Shown: piece by piece, positions 31,101 through 40,119 of the stretch
How the letters are laid out: every line of letters starts with the position of its first letter
Numbering within the stretch: position 1 is the stretch's first letter
Source: Tolypothrix sp. PCC 7712
GTDB lineage: Bacteria > Cyanobacteriota > Cyanobacteriia > Cyanobacteriales > Nostocaceae
DNA: 64,000 bases
Direction of reading: 5' to 3'
NCBI RefSeq assembly: GCF_025860405.1
Contig: NZ_CP063785.1
Span: 5,581,390-5,645,389, forward strand
Notes under the pieces: model-generated
Databases searched by the model: none
What the model was told of the DNA's origin: nothing
Seen by the model: only the letters and a program-made list of their open reading frames with translations
Made by a program: the position numbers and the translations under genes

Positions 31101-31471
31101 AATTTATTGTAATGAATATGAAAAAACTGCATTTGTTTCCCCAGGTAATTTTCGGTTGCTTCCACATCAGTATGCTTGAGCAAACCTACCTGCATCAAAT
31201 CCCAGTTAACTTGGTTAATTTGCTGGGGAGTAATTAAGTGTTGTTCGAGGTGGTGTTCAATGCGATCGCAGATTTCCTTTTCTAACTGAATTGCCAGATC
31301 TTTTACCGCTTCTTGTCTACTATGCAACCACACATAGCCTATCAGTCCTACCGATCCACAAAATTGCAACACCAAAGGCACAATTAATATAGATTTGAAG
31401 GGCATCCTATTGATATAGGCCTGTTCAAATAAGCGGTTGAGAGATTTGACGTGATGAAGTTTAGATAACAT
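28100..31471 (-). CDS. hybrid sensor histidine kinase with dCache-type sensor
   Basis: 1123 residues. A membrane segment (about 26-47) is followed by an extracytoplasmic dCache-like sensor (about 60-345; SSPLYDHTHKLVGVVGIDL) and a second membrane segment (about 352-375). A linker with a coiled coil (about 590-635) precedes HisKA (phospho-His in SHELRTPLNAI near 640). HATPase_c (about 685-865) has NAIKFT, DTGPGIAP and GTGLGLAI. A receiver (about 885-1015) has LIFMDMRMPVMDG. A C-terminal helical tail of about 80 residues resembles tails of other cyanobacterial hybrid kinases. It couples to the REC-GGDEF-EAL gene by a 4-bp overlap. The ligand is unknown. Confidence 0.9.
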   Translation of the reverse strand: MLSKLHHVKSLNRLFEQAYINRMPFKSILIVPLVLQFCGSVGLIGYVWLHSRQEAVKDLAIQLEKEICDRIEHHLEQHLITPQQINQVNWDLMQVGLLKHTDVEATENYLGKQMQFFHIHYNKFANPKGEFIGVQRLDNGRLLIKEVSQKKGIGKLYVYATDSQKNHTHLQEVKNYDPRLETWYINAVNLGKPYWSQISAWEKKPEVLSISSSSPLYDHTHKLVGVVGIDLILSHIRNFLGNLNVGQGGRIFILERSGLIVADSKNQPPYSMIQGQAKRLLAVDSQDELIKLTTEYLLKRFGSLGFIVGKQQISFSTTQGRYFVQVKNWRDDIGLDWLIVVVVSEADVIQQINANNNTSFLLSIAAFLAVTQLGILTTRWLLKQILRLNQSTKKITSSIWEPTGEISPVKKLGILTYPFNYMEKQLQRSITTWQAKQRFLNKSLGNSQIQPSKLLAVTPVEIAHHAHMNYISQQMLAEGMVAEFSAEQLLEIYRIYLAETKQQNRSGDGKRLVVRERLSGLRALPGESINLDNLEIPQPQQMIAPEALTMPIMGESEQIDLAIATATDITQGKQADRLLAEYNRLLESQVKKRTQELLKVIQKLQTTQKQLIQSQKIAARGRIAAERANRAKSQFLANMSHELRTPLNAILGFAQVMSHDSSLSAEHQENLAIINRAGEHLLNLINDILEMSKIEAGKTTLNINSFDFIRFLGNLEEMLRFRAAAKDLQLVFEYAPNIPQYVQTDESKLRQVLLNLLGNAIKFTQQGIVTLRVRLESGDWGIENEHQSCQSLIFEIQDTGPGIAPQEIDLLFEAFGQTETGRNSQQGTGLGLAISRKYVQLMDGDITVTSTLGEGSKFTFDIQIHPASASEVKQQQCQDQIVGLAPGQPEYRILVVDDARDNRLVLVKLLTSIGFVVKEATNGQEAIAQWMEWQPHLIFMDMRMPVMDGYEATRVIKAQEKNYFNPLLQLACQCSTMPLGINSNTIIIALTASAFEEERQNILSTGCDDFIRKPFTKEVLLKKVSEHLGVEYINQVDSLQTAVINPTTEIFSTEAELMWHLSQMSPQWLANIRHAAASCSDDMILQLLEQIPPEKSPCFQLLRDLANNYQFEKIMELLTTNAE

Positions 31472-32030
31472 TGTGGTGTAATTTGATCCCCATTGTTAAC
31501 CTATGGGTCTTCTTGCCATATAAATTACAAGGAATATAAGCATTAGTACTACTCTTTTTAGGAAAAGTTATTATGCACTTAACCTAATTTTGTATAAAAG
31601 TAGATCGTACTAGTGTTTTTAATACTATAGTTTTGCCCGATGCGGTTCCTCCCCAATTAAATTTTTTCTGTGTGGTTATTACACTTGAATTTGGTGACTT
31701 TTCAGCGGCAATACATTAGCATTTTTTCTCTGGTGAACTACAAAATATACTTATAGTCATGCAGATGAGCATATATATTGGTTTAAATTTAACCAATAGA
31801 CTACAGTATGGGGTTAAATCATGATTGTCACAATAGACACAATAACCCAAATAAAAGTTTGTCTTGTTTACCCGTGAAGTACTCAGTCTTTAAATCTTGG
31901 TTTTAGGCAAACAATCATACATATTCAATTACAAAACCGTGAAAATTACTAGATAAATTTTCGATTCAAAAGTAAAGAAATTTAGGAGATTTTTACTTTT
32001 TGATTTTCTTTTTTAAGAAAAATTAATTTT
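31472..32030. other. intergenic region, no gene seen
   Basis: About 560 AT-rich bases upstream of the hybrid kinase and downstream of the MOSC gene. No coding stretch or clear repeat is recognised. It should contain the promoter of the kinase operon. Confidence 0.5.
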
Positions 32031-32816
32031 TCAACCTATAATTGTAACTTCATTACCAATTTGTAACATTGCTTTAAATGATGAAACAGAAGCAATAGTA
32101 TTGACACTCAATTTATAAAAATGATTAAAGTGAGATATAGCTACCCAATCGGGTAAGGTTGCTTGTCGCTGTGTCACAAATATTTTTTGAAAGTTAGCAT
32201 CAGCTACCCCAGAGTCAGGATTGCGTGTTGGTACTGCACAGCGTTGACAAGGCTGAATTCCCACAAAGTTAACGTTTCCTATCCGAAAAGATACTGTCGC
32301 ATCACTTTGTGAACTAAATAATTGGTCTTCCCAAAAAGCTGGTACACCACCAATTTCTAGATTGGCGCGCATTCGGCGGCGCATTTGTTCTACAGTTACA
32401 CCCGGAAACCAGGAAGCCACTGCCGTTAACGTTGCGGTACTAATTATCGTTGGCCCAAGACGCTCTGTATCATCAGGGAATCCTTGAACAGAATTTTGTT
32501 GTAATTTCACAGGGAACCCGAAAAAATCACTTAAAGTTGCTGCTAGCGCCTGTTTGTCTCCATCGAGATGAAATACTTGTTCTGATTGGCTTCCAGGTAT
32601 TTGCAGAGATAGAGTTCTATGGGAGAGTGCAAATTTAGCTCGCAAAGAATGAATTTTGGCATGGCGTTTGCCATTAACGAAATTACCGCGCTCGTCAAAG
32701 AGGGCAAATTCACGGTCAAATTCTAGGGTACCGCTAGAGAGAACTCTAGCTTTCTCTACTTCCACACCATCAAAAGACTTAATCGGGTAGAGTAAAATTT
32801 TGGCTAAGTAGGGCAT
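32031..32816 (-). CDS. MOSC-domain protein with N-terminal beta-barrel
   Basis: About 261 residues from MPYLAKILLYPIKSFDGVEV, the typical opening of the MOSC N-terminal beta-barrel domain. A MOSC core follows (about 110-255), with GIQPCQRCAVPTRNP carrying the conserved Cys near residue 202. Family members handle sulfur from molybdenum cofactor sulfurase chemistry or reduce N-hydroxylated compounds (mARC/YcbX group). The frame extends upstream to 32891, but that part looks non-coding. ATG at 32816 or the adjacent 32819 is preferred, and neither has a clear ribosome binding site. It is followed on the same strand by nothing obviously related. Confidence 0.75.
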   Translation of the reverse strand: MPYLAKILLYPIKSFDGVEVEKARVLSSGTLEFDREFALFDERGNFVNGKRHAKIHSLRAKFALSHRTLSLQIPGSQSEQVFHLDGDKQALAATLSDFFGFPVKLQQNSVQGFPDDTERLGPTIISTATLTAVASWFPGVTVEQMRRRMRANLEIGGVPAFWEDQLFSSQSDATVSFRIGNVNFVGIQPCQRCAVPTRNPDSGVADANFQKIFVTQRQATLPDWVAISHFNHFYKLSVNTIASVSSFKAMLQIGNEVTIIG

Positions 32817-32949
32817 CATGGGGATTTTAGATTTTGGATTGTGTGACAAACATCCCGCCAGGAAACCAGTTCTAGGCGGGATAAACATCAATAGTTTTTG
32901 GTTTAGCGGGAAAAGGCGAAATGCAAACTAAGTGCGTTTGAGCCGATCC

Positions 32950-33903
32950 TTAAGCTAGAAAATGCAACTGAGCGATTACAGCATTAATCAGATGATGGGT
33001 AATGGGGAGGCTATCGACTACCATCGCTAAACACAACAGCATCATGTAAGAGATGGAATAGAGAAATAATTCTCTAGCAATTGTCCTGTCTTCTGGATTT
33101 TGCAATAAACGCCAAGCTTTGCGGATAAAGACATAGCCTAAACTAATTGCGATCGCAGCATACAAAATCCCACTAGCGTTTAAGGGATAAACCAATACTA
33201 GTGTTGTTGCGACCGTCGCCAGAGTGTAATACCAAATTTGCTTCACAGTTGCGGGATCGCCCACAACTAGAGGTAGCATCGGAATCCCGACTTTAGCGTA
33301 TTCATCGCGAATCATCAAAGCTAAAGCCCAGAAGTGAGGCGGTGTCCACAGAAAGACGATCGCAAAAATTACCCAAGCCGGCCAGCCTACCGTACCTGTC
33401 ACAGCCGCCCAACCTACTAACGCTGGAATTGCCCCAGCCGCACCACCAATCACAATATTGTTAGTGGTATGGCGTTTCAGCCAATGGGTATAAACTACAA
33501 CATAGAAAACTATGCCAGAAAATGCTAGTAGGGCGGCTAGGAGGTTAGCAAAAACAGTCAGTAAAGTAAAAGAAATCACAGCCAGAGCGATCGCAAAAAT
33601 TAAAGCGCCACGCGGCTGTACCTTACCGGAAGGCATAGGACGATGGCGTGTCCTCTCCATTTCGTAATCAATATCGCGATCGTAGATACAGTTAATTGTT
33701 TGGGCGCTAGCAGCAGCAAAAGTGCCACCAATCATAGTTACTAGCAACAACCAGATGTCTACTTGTCCCTTAGCGGCAATCCACATACTACCAGCGGTGG
33801 TAATTAAGAGCAACGGAATAATCCGGGGCTTGGTCAACTGGTAGTAGCTTTGAATTACCTGTAGAAAATTTTCGTGGTGGCGAGAGACATTAGTCTCAAT
33901 CAT
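32950..33903 (-). CDS. ctaB: protoheme IX farnesyltransferase (heme O synthase)
   Basis: A 317-residue UbiA-type membrane prenyltransferase with about nine hydrophobic helices. The first aspartate-rich motif is NCIYDRDIDYEMERTRHRPM (about 90-109). The second conserved loop is DEYAKVGIPM (about 215). It adds farnesyl to heme B to make heme O for cytochrome oxidase. It lies downstream of ctaA on the same strand, with a repeat-rich gap of about 440 bases, and opposite to the ctaCDE operon. Together these supply heme A and the oxidase that needs it. Confidence 0.93.
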   Translation of the reverse strand: MIETNVSRHHENFLQVIQSYYQLTKPRIIPLLLITTAGSMWIAAKGQVDIWLLLVTMIGGTFAAASAQTINCIYDRDIDYEMERTRHRPMPSGKVQPRGALIFAIALAVISFTLLTVFANLLAALLAFSGIVFYVVVYTHWLKRHTTNNIVIGGAAGAIPALVGWAAVTGTVGWPAWVIFAIVFLWTPPHFWALALMIRDEYAKVGIPMLPLVVGDPATVKQIWYYTLATVATTLVLVYPLNASGILYAAIAISLGYVFIRKAWRLLQNPEDRTIARELFLYSISYMMLLCLAMVVDSLPITHHLINAVIAQLHFLA

Positions 33904-34346
33904 TTTGGCTCGATTTCCTTATGTTTCAACTTATGTGCAGCCCCTGCTCATACTGAATCGCTGTTAAAAAGAACTAAGGGAAGATGAGGGAGATAAGGGA
34001 GATGAGGAGGATGAGGAGAATTACTACCTCTGTTCTTCCTGCTCCCTCATTGCCTGTACTCAGTCTGTCTCTCTGAGACTAGCGAAAACATCCACTTGTA
34101 GTGAGGTATAGGTAGAGACAAGGGTTTATTTTTGGTTCCACCACTTCTAGTTGCTAAGGTGGGGATTGGGGATTGGGGAACTCGGGGCCCCCTCTGGGGA
34201 TAAGGGGTAATGGGGATTGGGGAACTCGGGGCCCCCTCTGGGGATAAGGGGTAATGGGGATTGGGGAAAGAATAAACTATAATTCCCAATTACCAATTAC
34301 CTATTACCAATTACCCAATGCCCAATGCCCTATGCCCCTTATTTGG
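33904..34346. repeat. repeat-rich spacer between ctaB and ctaA
   Basis: About 440 bases. It contains GAGG/GATGAGG-type short repeats (33975-34020), two tandem copies of a 44-base unit at about 34175-34262 with core AACTCGGGGCCCCCTCTGGG, and the imperfect heptamer series AATTACC / CCAATGCC up to ctaA. Copy 1 of the 44-base core lies near 25014. No gene is supported. Confidence 0.7.
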
Positions 34347-35309
34347 TTATAGATGCGACCCCTTTGCTGGTACAGCTACAGGGTAGGTATTGGTTTCACG
34401 ACTAGCAACCCAGTCGCGTAATGCTAGGACTGTGAAAGCGACTAAAGTACCGAGTAAAGCTGCGCCTACAGCTTGGTGAGAGACGGTAAGCGGCTCAACT
34501 TGCAGGCGTAATTTGAAAGTAGCAACTCCCAAGAGAATTTGTAACATTAATAACCCACCAGCCATATTTGCCAAGCGGCGCAAAGCTGGGTGGAGTGCCG
34601 GTGTCAGCCAAGATATCAATACCACTGCTAAGGTTGCGACTGTTGGGGGTACTAAGCCAAAGATGTGGCTGTACATGACAGTACAGAGCTGGGACGTGCC
34701 CAAACATTGGTGGAACGCCCAACGAGATCCTACCAATGCGCCCAGAAGACTTTGTAGATAAACAAAAACGGCGGCAGTTAAACCCAACCACGGCAAACTA
34801 CCAACATTGCCGGTTCCTTGATAAGGGGTGAGTGCCGTACCAATAACTAGGAGGGTGGTGAAAAACAACAACGCCGTTCCCAAGTGGGCAGTCACGATAT
34901 CAAACCGTAATAGTTCAGTGACAGTCAGCCCTCCCAAGACTCCTTGGAAGACAATTAAAAACAAGGCGAACGTAGATGCCCAAGGCAGCCAATTGGGTAA
35001 CATACGACGATACCACCAGGATAGACCGGCAAGTGCGATCGCGCTCAGACCAATCAAAGCTGCGTCCAATCTATGAAACCATTCCAAGAAGACTTGAAAA
35101 TTCATTTGCTTGGCTGGCACTAATTCTCCATAGCATAAAGGCCAGTCTGGGCAAGCAAGTCCAGCGTTCATTACCCGCGTGGCACTGCCTATTGCCATCA
35201 AAATTAAGGTGGCGATGCAGATCTTCCAAACAAAACGACGAATTATTTCCTGGGGCTTTTGCTGGGGATCTGTTGCTTCATTTTGTTGTTGTAGGACAAA
35301 TTCGCTCAT
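34347..35309 (-). CDS. ctaA: heme A synthase
   Basis: About 320 residues from ATG at 35309 (MSEFVLQQQN); the longer frame to 35369 lacks support, and AAGG precedes the ATG. Eight membrane helices are expected for CtaA. The Cys pair is in LACPDWPLCYGE. Heme-ligand histidines are in EWFHRLDAA, TAHLGTALL, FHQCLGTS and VSHQAVGAALLG. It converts heme O to heme A. It is divergent from ctaC across about 416 bases and faces the same way as ctaB. Confidence 0.92.
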   Translation of the reverse strand: MSEFVLQQQNEATDPQQKPQEIIRRFVWKICIATLILMAIGSATRVMNAGLACPDWPLCYGELVPAKQMNFQVFLEWFHRLDAALIGLSAIALAGLSWWYRRMLPNWLPWASTFALFLIVFQGVLGGLTVTELLRFDIVTAHLGTALLFFTTLLVIGTALTPYQGTGNVGSLPWLGLTAAVFVYLQSLLGALVGSRWAFHQCLGTSQLCTVMYSHIFGLVPPTVATLAVVLISWLTPALHPALRRLANMAGGLLMLQILLGVATFKLRLQVEPLTVSHQAVGAALLGTLVAFTVLALRDWVASRETNTYPVAVPAKGSHL

Positions 35310-35725
35310 GAACGATACCTTCTGCCCGCTCTTGGTAGAGCTATTTAAAATTATCAGTTTGTCAATCACGACCCATATAAACCCTAGCGTATACGACCAA
35401 GGTTGATAGATTAGCTTTCAGTTATACGTTTTACTTACACTTTGAATCACTCGAGCTACTTTTAGCCAAAAGCTTTAGGTATTTTTAAGTTCTGAATTTT
35501 TTGTTAATGGCAACTAATTTTACTATCTAAATTTTTTCTTAAATTTTGACCATGATTCACATCTATCCGTGGCTATATCTGATAAAACTCTTGTACTCAA
35601 TATTATTTGTGTAGCTAAAAAAATTAATAAAAATTTCAGACATTGGAAGACCATAATTGATGACCTACACTACCTTAGTAAGTGGGTACCTTTGAGATAA
35701 CGTAGTAAATTCATTTAAGTGAGCC
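35310..35725. other. divergent regulatory region ctaA / ctaC
   Basis: About 416 AT-rich bases between divergent cytochrome oxidase biogenesis and structural genes. It must hold both promoters. I see no operator I can name. Confidence 0.5.
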
Positions 35726-36823
35726 GTGAAAATTCCAAGTTCGATCTGGACATTACTAATTGGCATTGTGTTAACACTTGCCAGCCTTTGGTACGGTCAA
35801 AATCACGGTCTGTTGCCAACAGAAGCCTCTGATGAAGCCGTCTTGGTTGATGGTCTGTTTAACACGATGATGGTCATCTCTACAGGTATCTTTCTCATTG
35901 TCGAAGGTGTCTTAATTTACTCTGCATTTAAATATCGTCAACGACCTGGTGACAATGAAGACGGGCCTCCTGTAGAAGGAAATGTGCCTCTAGAAATCCT
36001 CTGGACGGCGATCCCAGCAATTATAGTTATTGGTATTTCTGTTTACAGCTTTGAGGTTTATAACGAAATTGGTGGCTTCGATCCCCATGCCATCCATGAT
36101 GCCCCGGTGACTCAAAATATGTCGATGAAAATGCCAGGGGCAGCAATTGCCGCAACGTTAAACGATACACAATCCAGTAACGAACCTAACCTTAATCAAG
36201 AAAAATCTGATGCGGCGATGCAAGATCCTGGCACCGCCGCAGTTCGCAACGCCGATCAAATTCCTCAAAAAGTCGATGCGCCGGGAGTCGGTAGTGTAGC
36301 TCCTACCATTGGCGAAAGTCCTGACAAAGCAGGTAAACCTCCAGAGTTGTTGGTTAATATAACGGGTCTGCAATACGCCTGGATTTTCACCTATCCAGAA
36401 ACAGGCATAACTACCGGGGAAATGCATCTTCCCATCGGACGGGAAGTGAAAATCAATATGACAGCTAACGATGTCATCCATGCTTTTTGGGTGCCCGAGT
36501 TTCGCTTAAAGCAAGATGCTATTCCTGGTAGACAAACAGAACTTCGCTTCACACCTAGAACAGCAGGCGATTATGCCTTAGTTTGCGCCGAACTTTGCGG
36601 CCCCTACCACGGTGCCATGAGAGCGCCAATCGTGGTAGAAACAGCAGAAGCCTTTGACAAATGGCAAAAAGAGCAGCAAGTAGCTAGCCGCGAAACCCTC
36701 AATCAAGCTGTTGCTTATAACCCTGCAAATCTCTCCCCCGATAAATTCCTCGCTCCTTACACCAAGGACATGGGAATTAATACCGCAATAATTCATCAAG
36801 TTCACTCTGCTCACCACTCTTAG
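35726..36823 (+). CDS. ctaC: cytochrome c oxidase subunit II
   Basis: 365 residues, starting at a GTG (MKIPSSIW); no nearer ATG gives the first helix. Two membrane helices (about 5-22 and 48-68) are followed by a cupredoxin domain (about 210-320). The CuA site is CAELCGPYHGAM (about 287-298), with the upstream His in HAFWVPEF. Between the second helix and the cupredoxin sits a polar Gln/Asn/Asp-rich insert of about 90 residues, longer than in proteobacterial proteins and usual in cyanobacteria. It transfers electrons from cytochrome c6 or plastocyanin to subunit I. First gene of ctaCDE. Confidence 0.95.
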   Translation: MKIPSSIWTLLIGIVLTLASLWYGQNHGLLPTEASDEAVLVDGLFNTMMVISTGIFLIVEGVLIYSAFKYRQRPGDNEDGPPVEGNVPLEILWTAIPAIIVIGISVYSFEVYNEIGGFDPHAIHDAPVTQNMSMKMPGAAIAATLNDTQSSNEPNLNQEKSDAAMQDPGTAAVRNADQIPQKVDAPGVGSVAPTIGESPDKAGKPPELLVNITGLQYAWIFTYPETGITTGEMHLPIGREVKINMTANDVIHAFWVPEFRLKQDAIPGRQTELRFTPRTAGDYALVCAELCGPYHGAMRAPIVVETAEAFDKWQKEQQVASRETLNQAVAYNPANLSPDKFLAPYTKDMGINTAIIHQVHSAHHS

Positions 36824-36901
36824 TCATTAGTCATCAGTCATTAGTCATTAGCCCTTAGACAAATGACAAAGGACAAATGACAAAGGACAAATAAATTTCC
36901 T
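36824..36901 (+). repeat. short tandem heptamer repeats
   Basis: Repeated AGTCATT and ATGACAAAGGACAA units between ctaC and ctaD. It belongs to the short-tandem-repeat class of heterocystous cyanobacteria. It may affect intercistronic mRNA but has no coding role. Confidence 0.7.
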
Positions 36902-38638
36902 ATGACACAAGCTCAAATCCAAGAAACAGCCAATACCCCCGCCCTGGCTGAAGAACCAGGGGTCAGGCATTGGCGAGACTACTTTAGCTTTAATACTGAC
37001 CACAAAGTGATCGGGATTCAATATCTAGTCACTTCGTTTATTTTTTATTGCATTGGCGGCGTGATGGCGGACTTGGTTCGCACAGAACTAAGAACTCCAG
37101 AAGTAGATTTTGTTACCCCAGAAGTCTACAACAGCCTATTTACCCTGCACGCCACAATCATGATTTTTTTGTGGATTGTACCTGCAGGGGCAGGGTTTGC
37201 TAACTTCCTCATTCCCCTGATGATTGGGGCTAAGGATATGGCATTCCCTCGGCTCAATGCTGTCGCCTTTTGGATGATCCCCCCTGCTGGCGTGTTATTA
37301 ATTGCCAGTTTAGCTGTAGGCGACGCACCCGATGCCGGCTGGACTTCTTACCCACCCTTGAGCTTAGTTACAGGTCAAGTGGGTGAGGCTATCTGGATTA
37401 TCAGTATCCTGCTGCTGGGTACATCATCGATTTTGGGGGCGATTAATTTCCTCGTCACCTTACTGCGGATGCGTATCCCTAGTATGGGAGTGCATCAAAT
37501 GCCTTTGTTTTGCTGGGCGATGTTTGCGACATCAGCATTGGTACTGTTATCTACCCCTGTACTCGCAGCTGGTCTGATTCTGCTGTCTTTTGACTTAATT
37601 GCCGGCACAACATTTTTTAACCCAACTGGGGGCGGAGATCCGGTGGTTTACCAGCATATGTTCTGGTTTTATTCCCATCCAGCCGTTTACATCATGATTT
37701 TGCCCTTCTTTGGGGCAATTTCTGAGATCATCCCAGTTCATTCTCGCAAACCGATTTTTGGTTATAAAGCGATCGCCTATTCTTCCCTGGCGATTAGTTT
37801 TCTCGGGTTAATCGTATGGGCGCACCATATGTTTACCAGCGGTATCCCTGGTTGGCTGCGGATGTTCTTTATGATCACCACAATGATCATTGCCGTACCT
37901 ACAGGGATTAAGATTTTCAGCTGGTTGGCGACGATGTGGGGCGGCAAAATTCGTCTCAACAGTCCTATGCTGTTTGCCATTGGCTTTGTCGGCACCTTTG
38001 TGATTGGCGGCATTAGTGGCGTAATGTTGGCAGCAGTACCCTTTGATATTCACGTTCACGACACTTATTTTGTCGTCGCACACCTCCACTACGTCTTATT
38101 TGGTGGTAGCGTTCTGGGAATTTTTGCAGCCATCTATCAGTGGTTCCCGAAAATGACGGGAAGGATGCTGAACGAATTTTGGGGTAAAGTTCACTTTGCC
38201 TTGACAATAGTTGGTCTGAATATGACCTTCTTACCCATGCACAAGTTGGGTTTAATGGGTATGAACCGCCGAGTTGCTCAGTATGACCCCAAATTTGCAT
38301 TGCTCAATGAAATTTGCACTTATGGTTCTTATATCCTGGCAGTTTCTACAATTCCCTTCATCATCAATGCCATCTGGAGTTGGTTATACGGGCCCAAGGC
38401 AAGTAATAATCCCTGGAATGCATTAACCCTAGAGTGGATGACAACCTCACCACCAGCGATTGAGAATTTTGACAAAACCCCAGTGTTAGCAACAGGCCCC
38501 TACGACTACGGTTTGGAAAATGCTCACAAGGGCGTACCCCTCTCCGATCCCGATCCAGTCTTATCTGCTGGCGTAAACTCAGTGTTACGCGCCCAACCAG
38601 ACGAACCATATCCAGGTATCACAGCAGAAAAAGAATAA
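36902..38638 (+). CDS. ctaD: cytochrome c oxidase subunit I
   Basis: A 578-residue heme-copper oxidase subunit with 12 expected helices. Ligands are visible: heme a His in LFTLHATIMIF, CuB site FWFYSHPAVYI with the cross-linked Tyr, the His pair in WAHHMFTSG, and heme ligands in DTYFVVAHLHYVLF. This aa3-type signature gives proton-pumping O2 reduction in thylakoid or plasma membrane. It is the second gene of ctaCDE, separated from ctaC and ctaE by repeat-rich gaps. Confidence 0.96.
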   Translation: MTQAQIQETANTPALAEEPGVRHWRDYFSFNTDHKVIGIQYLVTSFIFYCIGGVMADLVRTELRTPEVDFVTPEVYNSLFTLHATIMIFLWIVPAGAGFANFLIPLMIGAKDMAFPRLNAVAFWMIPPAGVLLIASLAVGDAPDAGWTSYPPLSLVTGQVGEAIWIISILLLGTSSILGAINFLVTLLRMRIPSMGVHQMPLFCWAMFATSALVLLSTPVLAAGLILLSFDLIAGTTFFNPTGGGDPVVYQHMFWFYSHPAVYIMILPFFGAISEIIPVHSRKPIFGYKAIAYSSLAISFLGLIVWAHHMFTSGIPGWLRMFFMITTMIIAVPTGIKIFSWLATMWGGKIRLNSPMLFAIGFVGTFVIGGISGVMLAAVPFDIHVHDTYFVVAHLHYVLFGGSVLGIFAAIYQWFPKMTGRMLNEFWGKVHFALTIVGLNMTFLPMHKLGLMGMNRRVAQYDPKFALLNEICTYGSYILAVSTIPFIINAIWSWLYGPKASNNPWNALTLEWMTTSPPAIENFDKTPVLATGPYDYGLENAHKGVPLSDPDPVLSAGVNSVLRAQPDEPYPGITAEKE

Positions 38639-38640
38639 AT

Positions 38641-38790
38641 AGGGCATGGGGCATGGGGCATAGGGCATTGGGTAATAGGTAAATTGGGATTTATAGTTTA
38701 TTCTTTCCCTTTTCCCCTTTCCCCTTTTCCCTTTCCCCTTTCCCCTTTCCCCTTTCCCCAATCCCTTTACACTTATCCTTTTTAATATTC
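38641..38790 (+). repeat. GGGGCAT and CCCCTTT heptamer arrays
   Basis: GGGGCATGGGGCAT-type repeats at the left and at least six CCCCTTT/CCCTTTT units at about 38702-38760. This is a clear short-tandem-repeat block within the ctaD-ctaE gap. No gene. Confidence 0.85.
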
Positions 38791-39417
38791 ATGCAAAGTC
38801 AAACTATTGACCCAGCAAAAGCTGAACTGAATCATCACCATAGCGCGGAAGCTGCACATGCGGGTCACGAAGAACATCCCGACCATCGTTTGTTTGGGCT
38901 AATTGTGTTTCTGATTGCTGAGGGCATGATTTTCATGGGGTTGTTCGGAGCTTATCTAGCTTTCCGTTCTACCTTACCTGTATGGCCGCCAGAGGGAACA
39001 CCTGAATTAGAACTTTTGCTACCAGGCGTTAACACCGCTAATCTAATAGCTAGCAGTTTTGTGATGCATAATGCTGACACTGCTATCAAAAAAAATGATA
39101 CCAAGGGGATGCAGACTTGGTTGGCAATTACTGCCGCAATGGGTGCAATTTTCTTGGTAGGTCAGGTTTATGAATATACCCATCTAGAATTTGGTTTAAC
39201 TACCAATTTATTTGCCAGTGCCTTCTACGTCTTAACTGGGTTTCACGGTTTACACGTAACCATCGGCGTATTAGCAATTTTAGCTGTATTGTGGCGATCG
39301 CGCGTTGCCGGTCATTACACTAACGAAAAACGCTTCGGTATTGAAGCTGCGGAAATTTACTGGCATTTTGTTGATGTAATTTGGATAATTTTGTTCGGAT
39401 TGTTGTACATCCTCTAA
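38791..39417 (+). CDS. ctaE: cytochrome c oxidase subunit III
   Basis: A 208-residue five-helix subunit III. It has a His-rich N-terminal tail (NHHHSAEAAHAGHEEHPDHR), then the conserved FLIAEGMIFMGLFGAYLAF and TGFHGLHVTIG. The C-terminus EIYWHFVDVIWIILFGLLYI is diagnostic. It stabilises the catalytic core and proton uptake. Last gene of the ctaCDE operon, followed by a terminator. Confidence 0.95.
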   Translation: MQSQTIDPAKAELNHHHSAEAAHAGHEEHPDHRLFGLIVFLIAEGMIFMGLFGAYLAFRSTLPVWPPEGTPELELLLPGVNTANLIASSFVMHNADTAIKKNDTKGMQTWLAITAAMGAIFLVGQVYEYTHLEFGLTTNLFASAFYVLTGFHGLHVTIGVLAILAVLWRSRVAGHYTNEKRFGIEAAEIYWHFVDVIWIILFGLLYIL

Positions 39418-39457
39418 GTATTAATAAGTAGTTGTTCACTCCACGCGAATAACTACC

Positions 39458-39480
39458 TAACCCCCACTGGGGGTTTTTTT
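39458..39480 (+). terminator. ctaCDE terminator
   Basis: AACCCCC ACT GGGGGTT followed by TTTTTT, about 40 bases after the ctaE stop. A compact, strong Rho-independent terminator. Confidence 0.85.
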
Positions 39481-40119
39481 ATGGTTAATTTCCGTCACTG
39501 GATAATCACTGAGTGTTTATAGCTGCTGGCTCCGTTGGTGTTATCTCTGTGATATCTCTAGAATTTCCGCCTTTAGAGGCGTAGATTTGACTAAGGAAAT
39601 AGTAAATCAAAAAATATCCTCAATTTTCTTATTTAATGAGCATCTTGCTAATTGCATCCTCTAGTTGATATTTATCTGCGACAGTATCTGGATAGCAAGC
39701 TCATCTATATTCTGATTTATAGTATTATTTTTTACTCTGCTCTAAATCAAAGTGAAACAAGCTTTGTTTTTTTTATACATTCATAACCATATTGAATTTT
39801 AGCTAGATTGTATACTAAAGTGTGTTTACTAAGATATTTTGAGATTTCAAGACTATTAACTTTAGTCCGATATAGGTGCAACTACAGCAATAATAAAAAT
39901 TCAAAGGATAAAATATTTGGTTAAAATTATATTGTGATATTAGCGCCCTTAAAATCTCTAAAAAATTATAGAATTTCGCTACTAAACTAAATATCTAGCC
40001 TGGAAAATTTTTAAATTTAAATATCAAGCAACTACGCAGGTATTCAGGCAGAATCTCAAACACAATCTAACACCAAAATTTAACTTGTCAGCTATTTTAG
40101 ATAGGTTAGGATATGTCCC
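39481..40119. other. intergenic region, no gene seen
   Basis: About 640 AT-rich bases before the kinase gene. No coding stretch or clear repeat is recognised. Confidence 0.5.

Noticed and set aside
34175..34262. Possible CRISPR array
   Set aside because: Only two adjacent units with no variable spacers, and no cas genes in the window. It is a simple tandem repeat.
34047..34289. 80-residue minus frame in the ctaA-ctaB spacer
   Set aside because: It is made of tandem repeats and is a shadow of the 44-bp units.
38700..38765. CRISPR-like or minisatellite coding array
   Set aside because: Simple heptamer repeats without spacers and no frame. Typical short tandem repeats.
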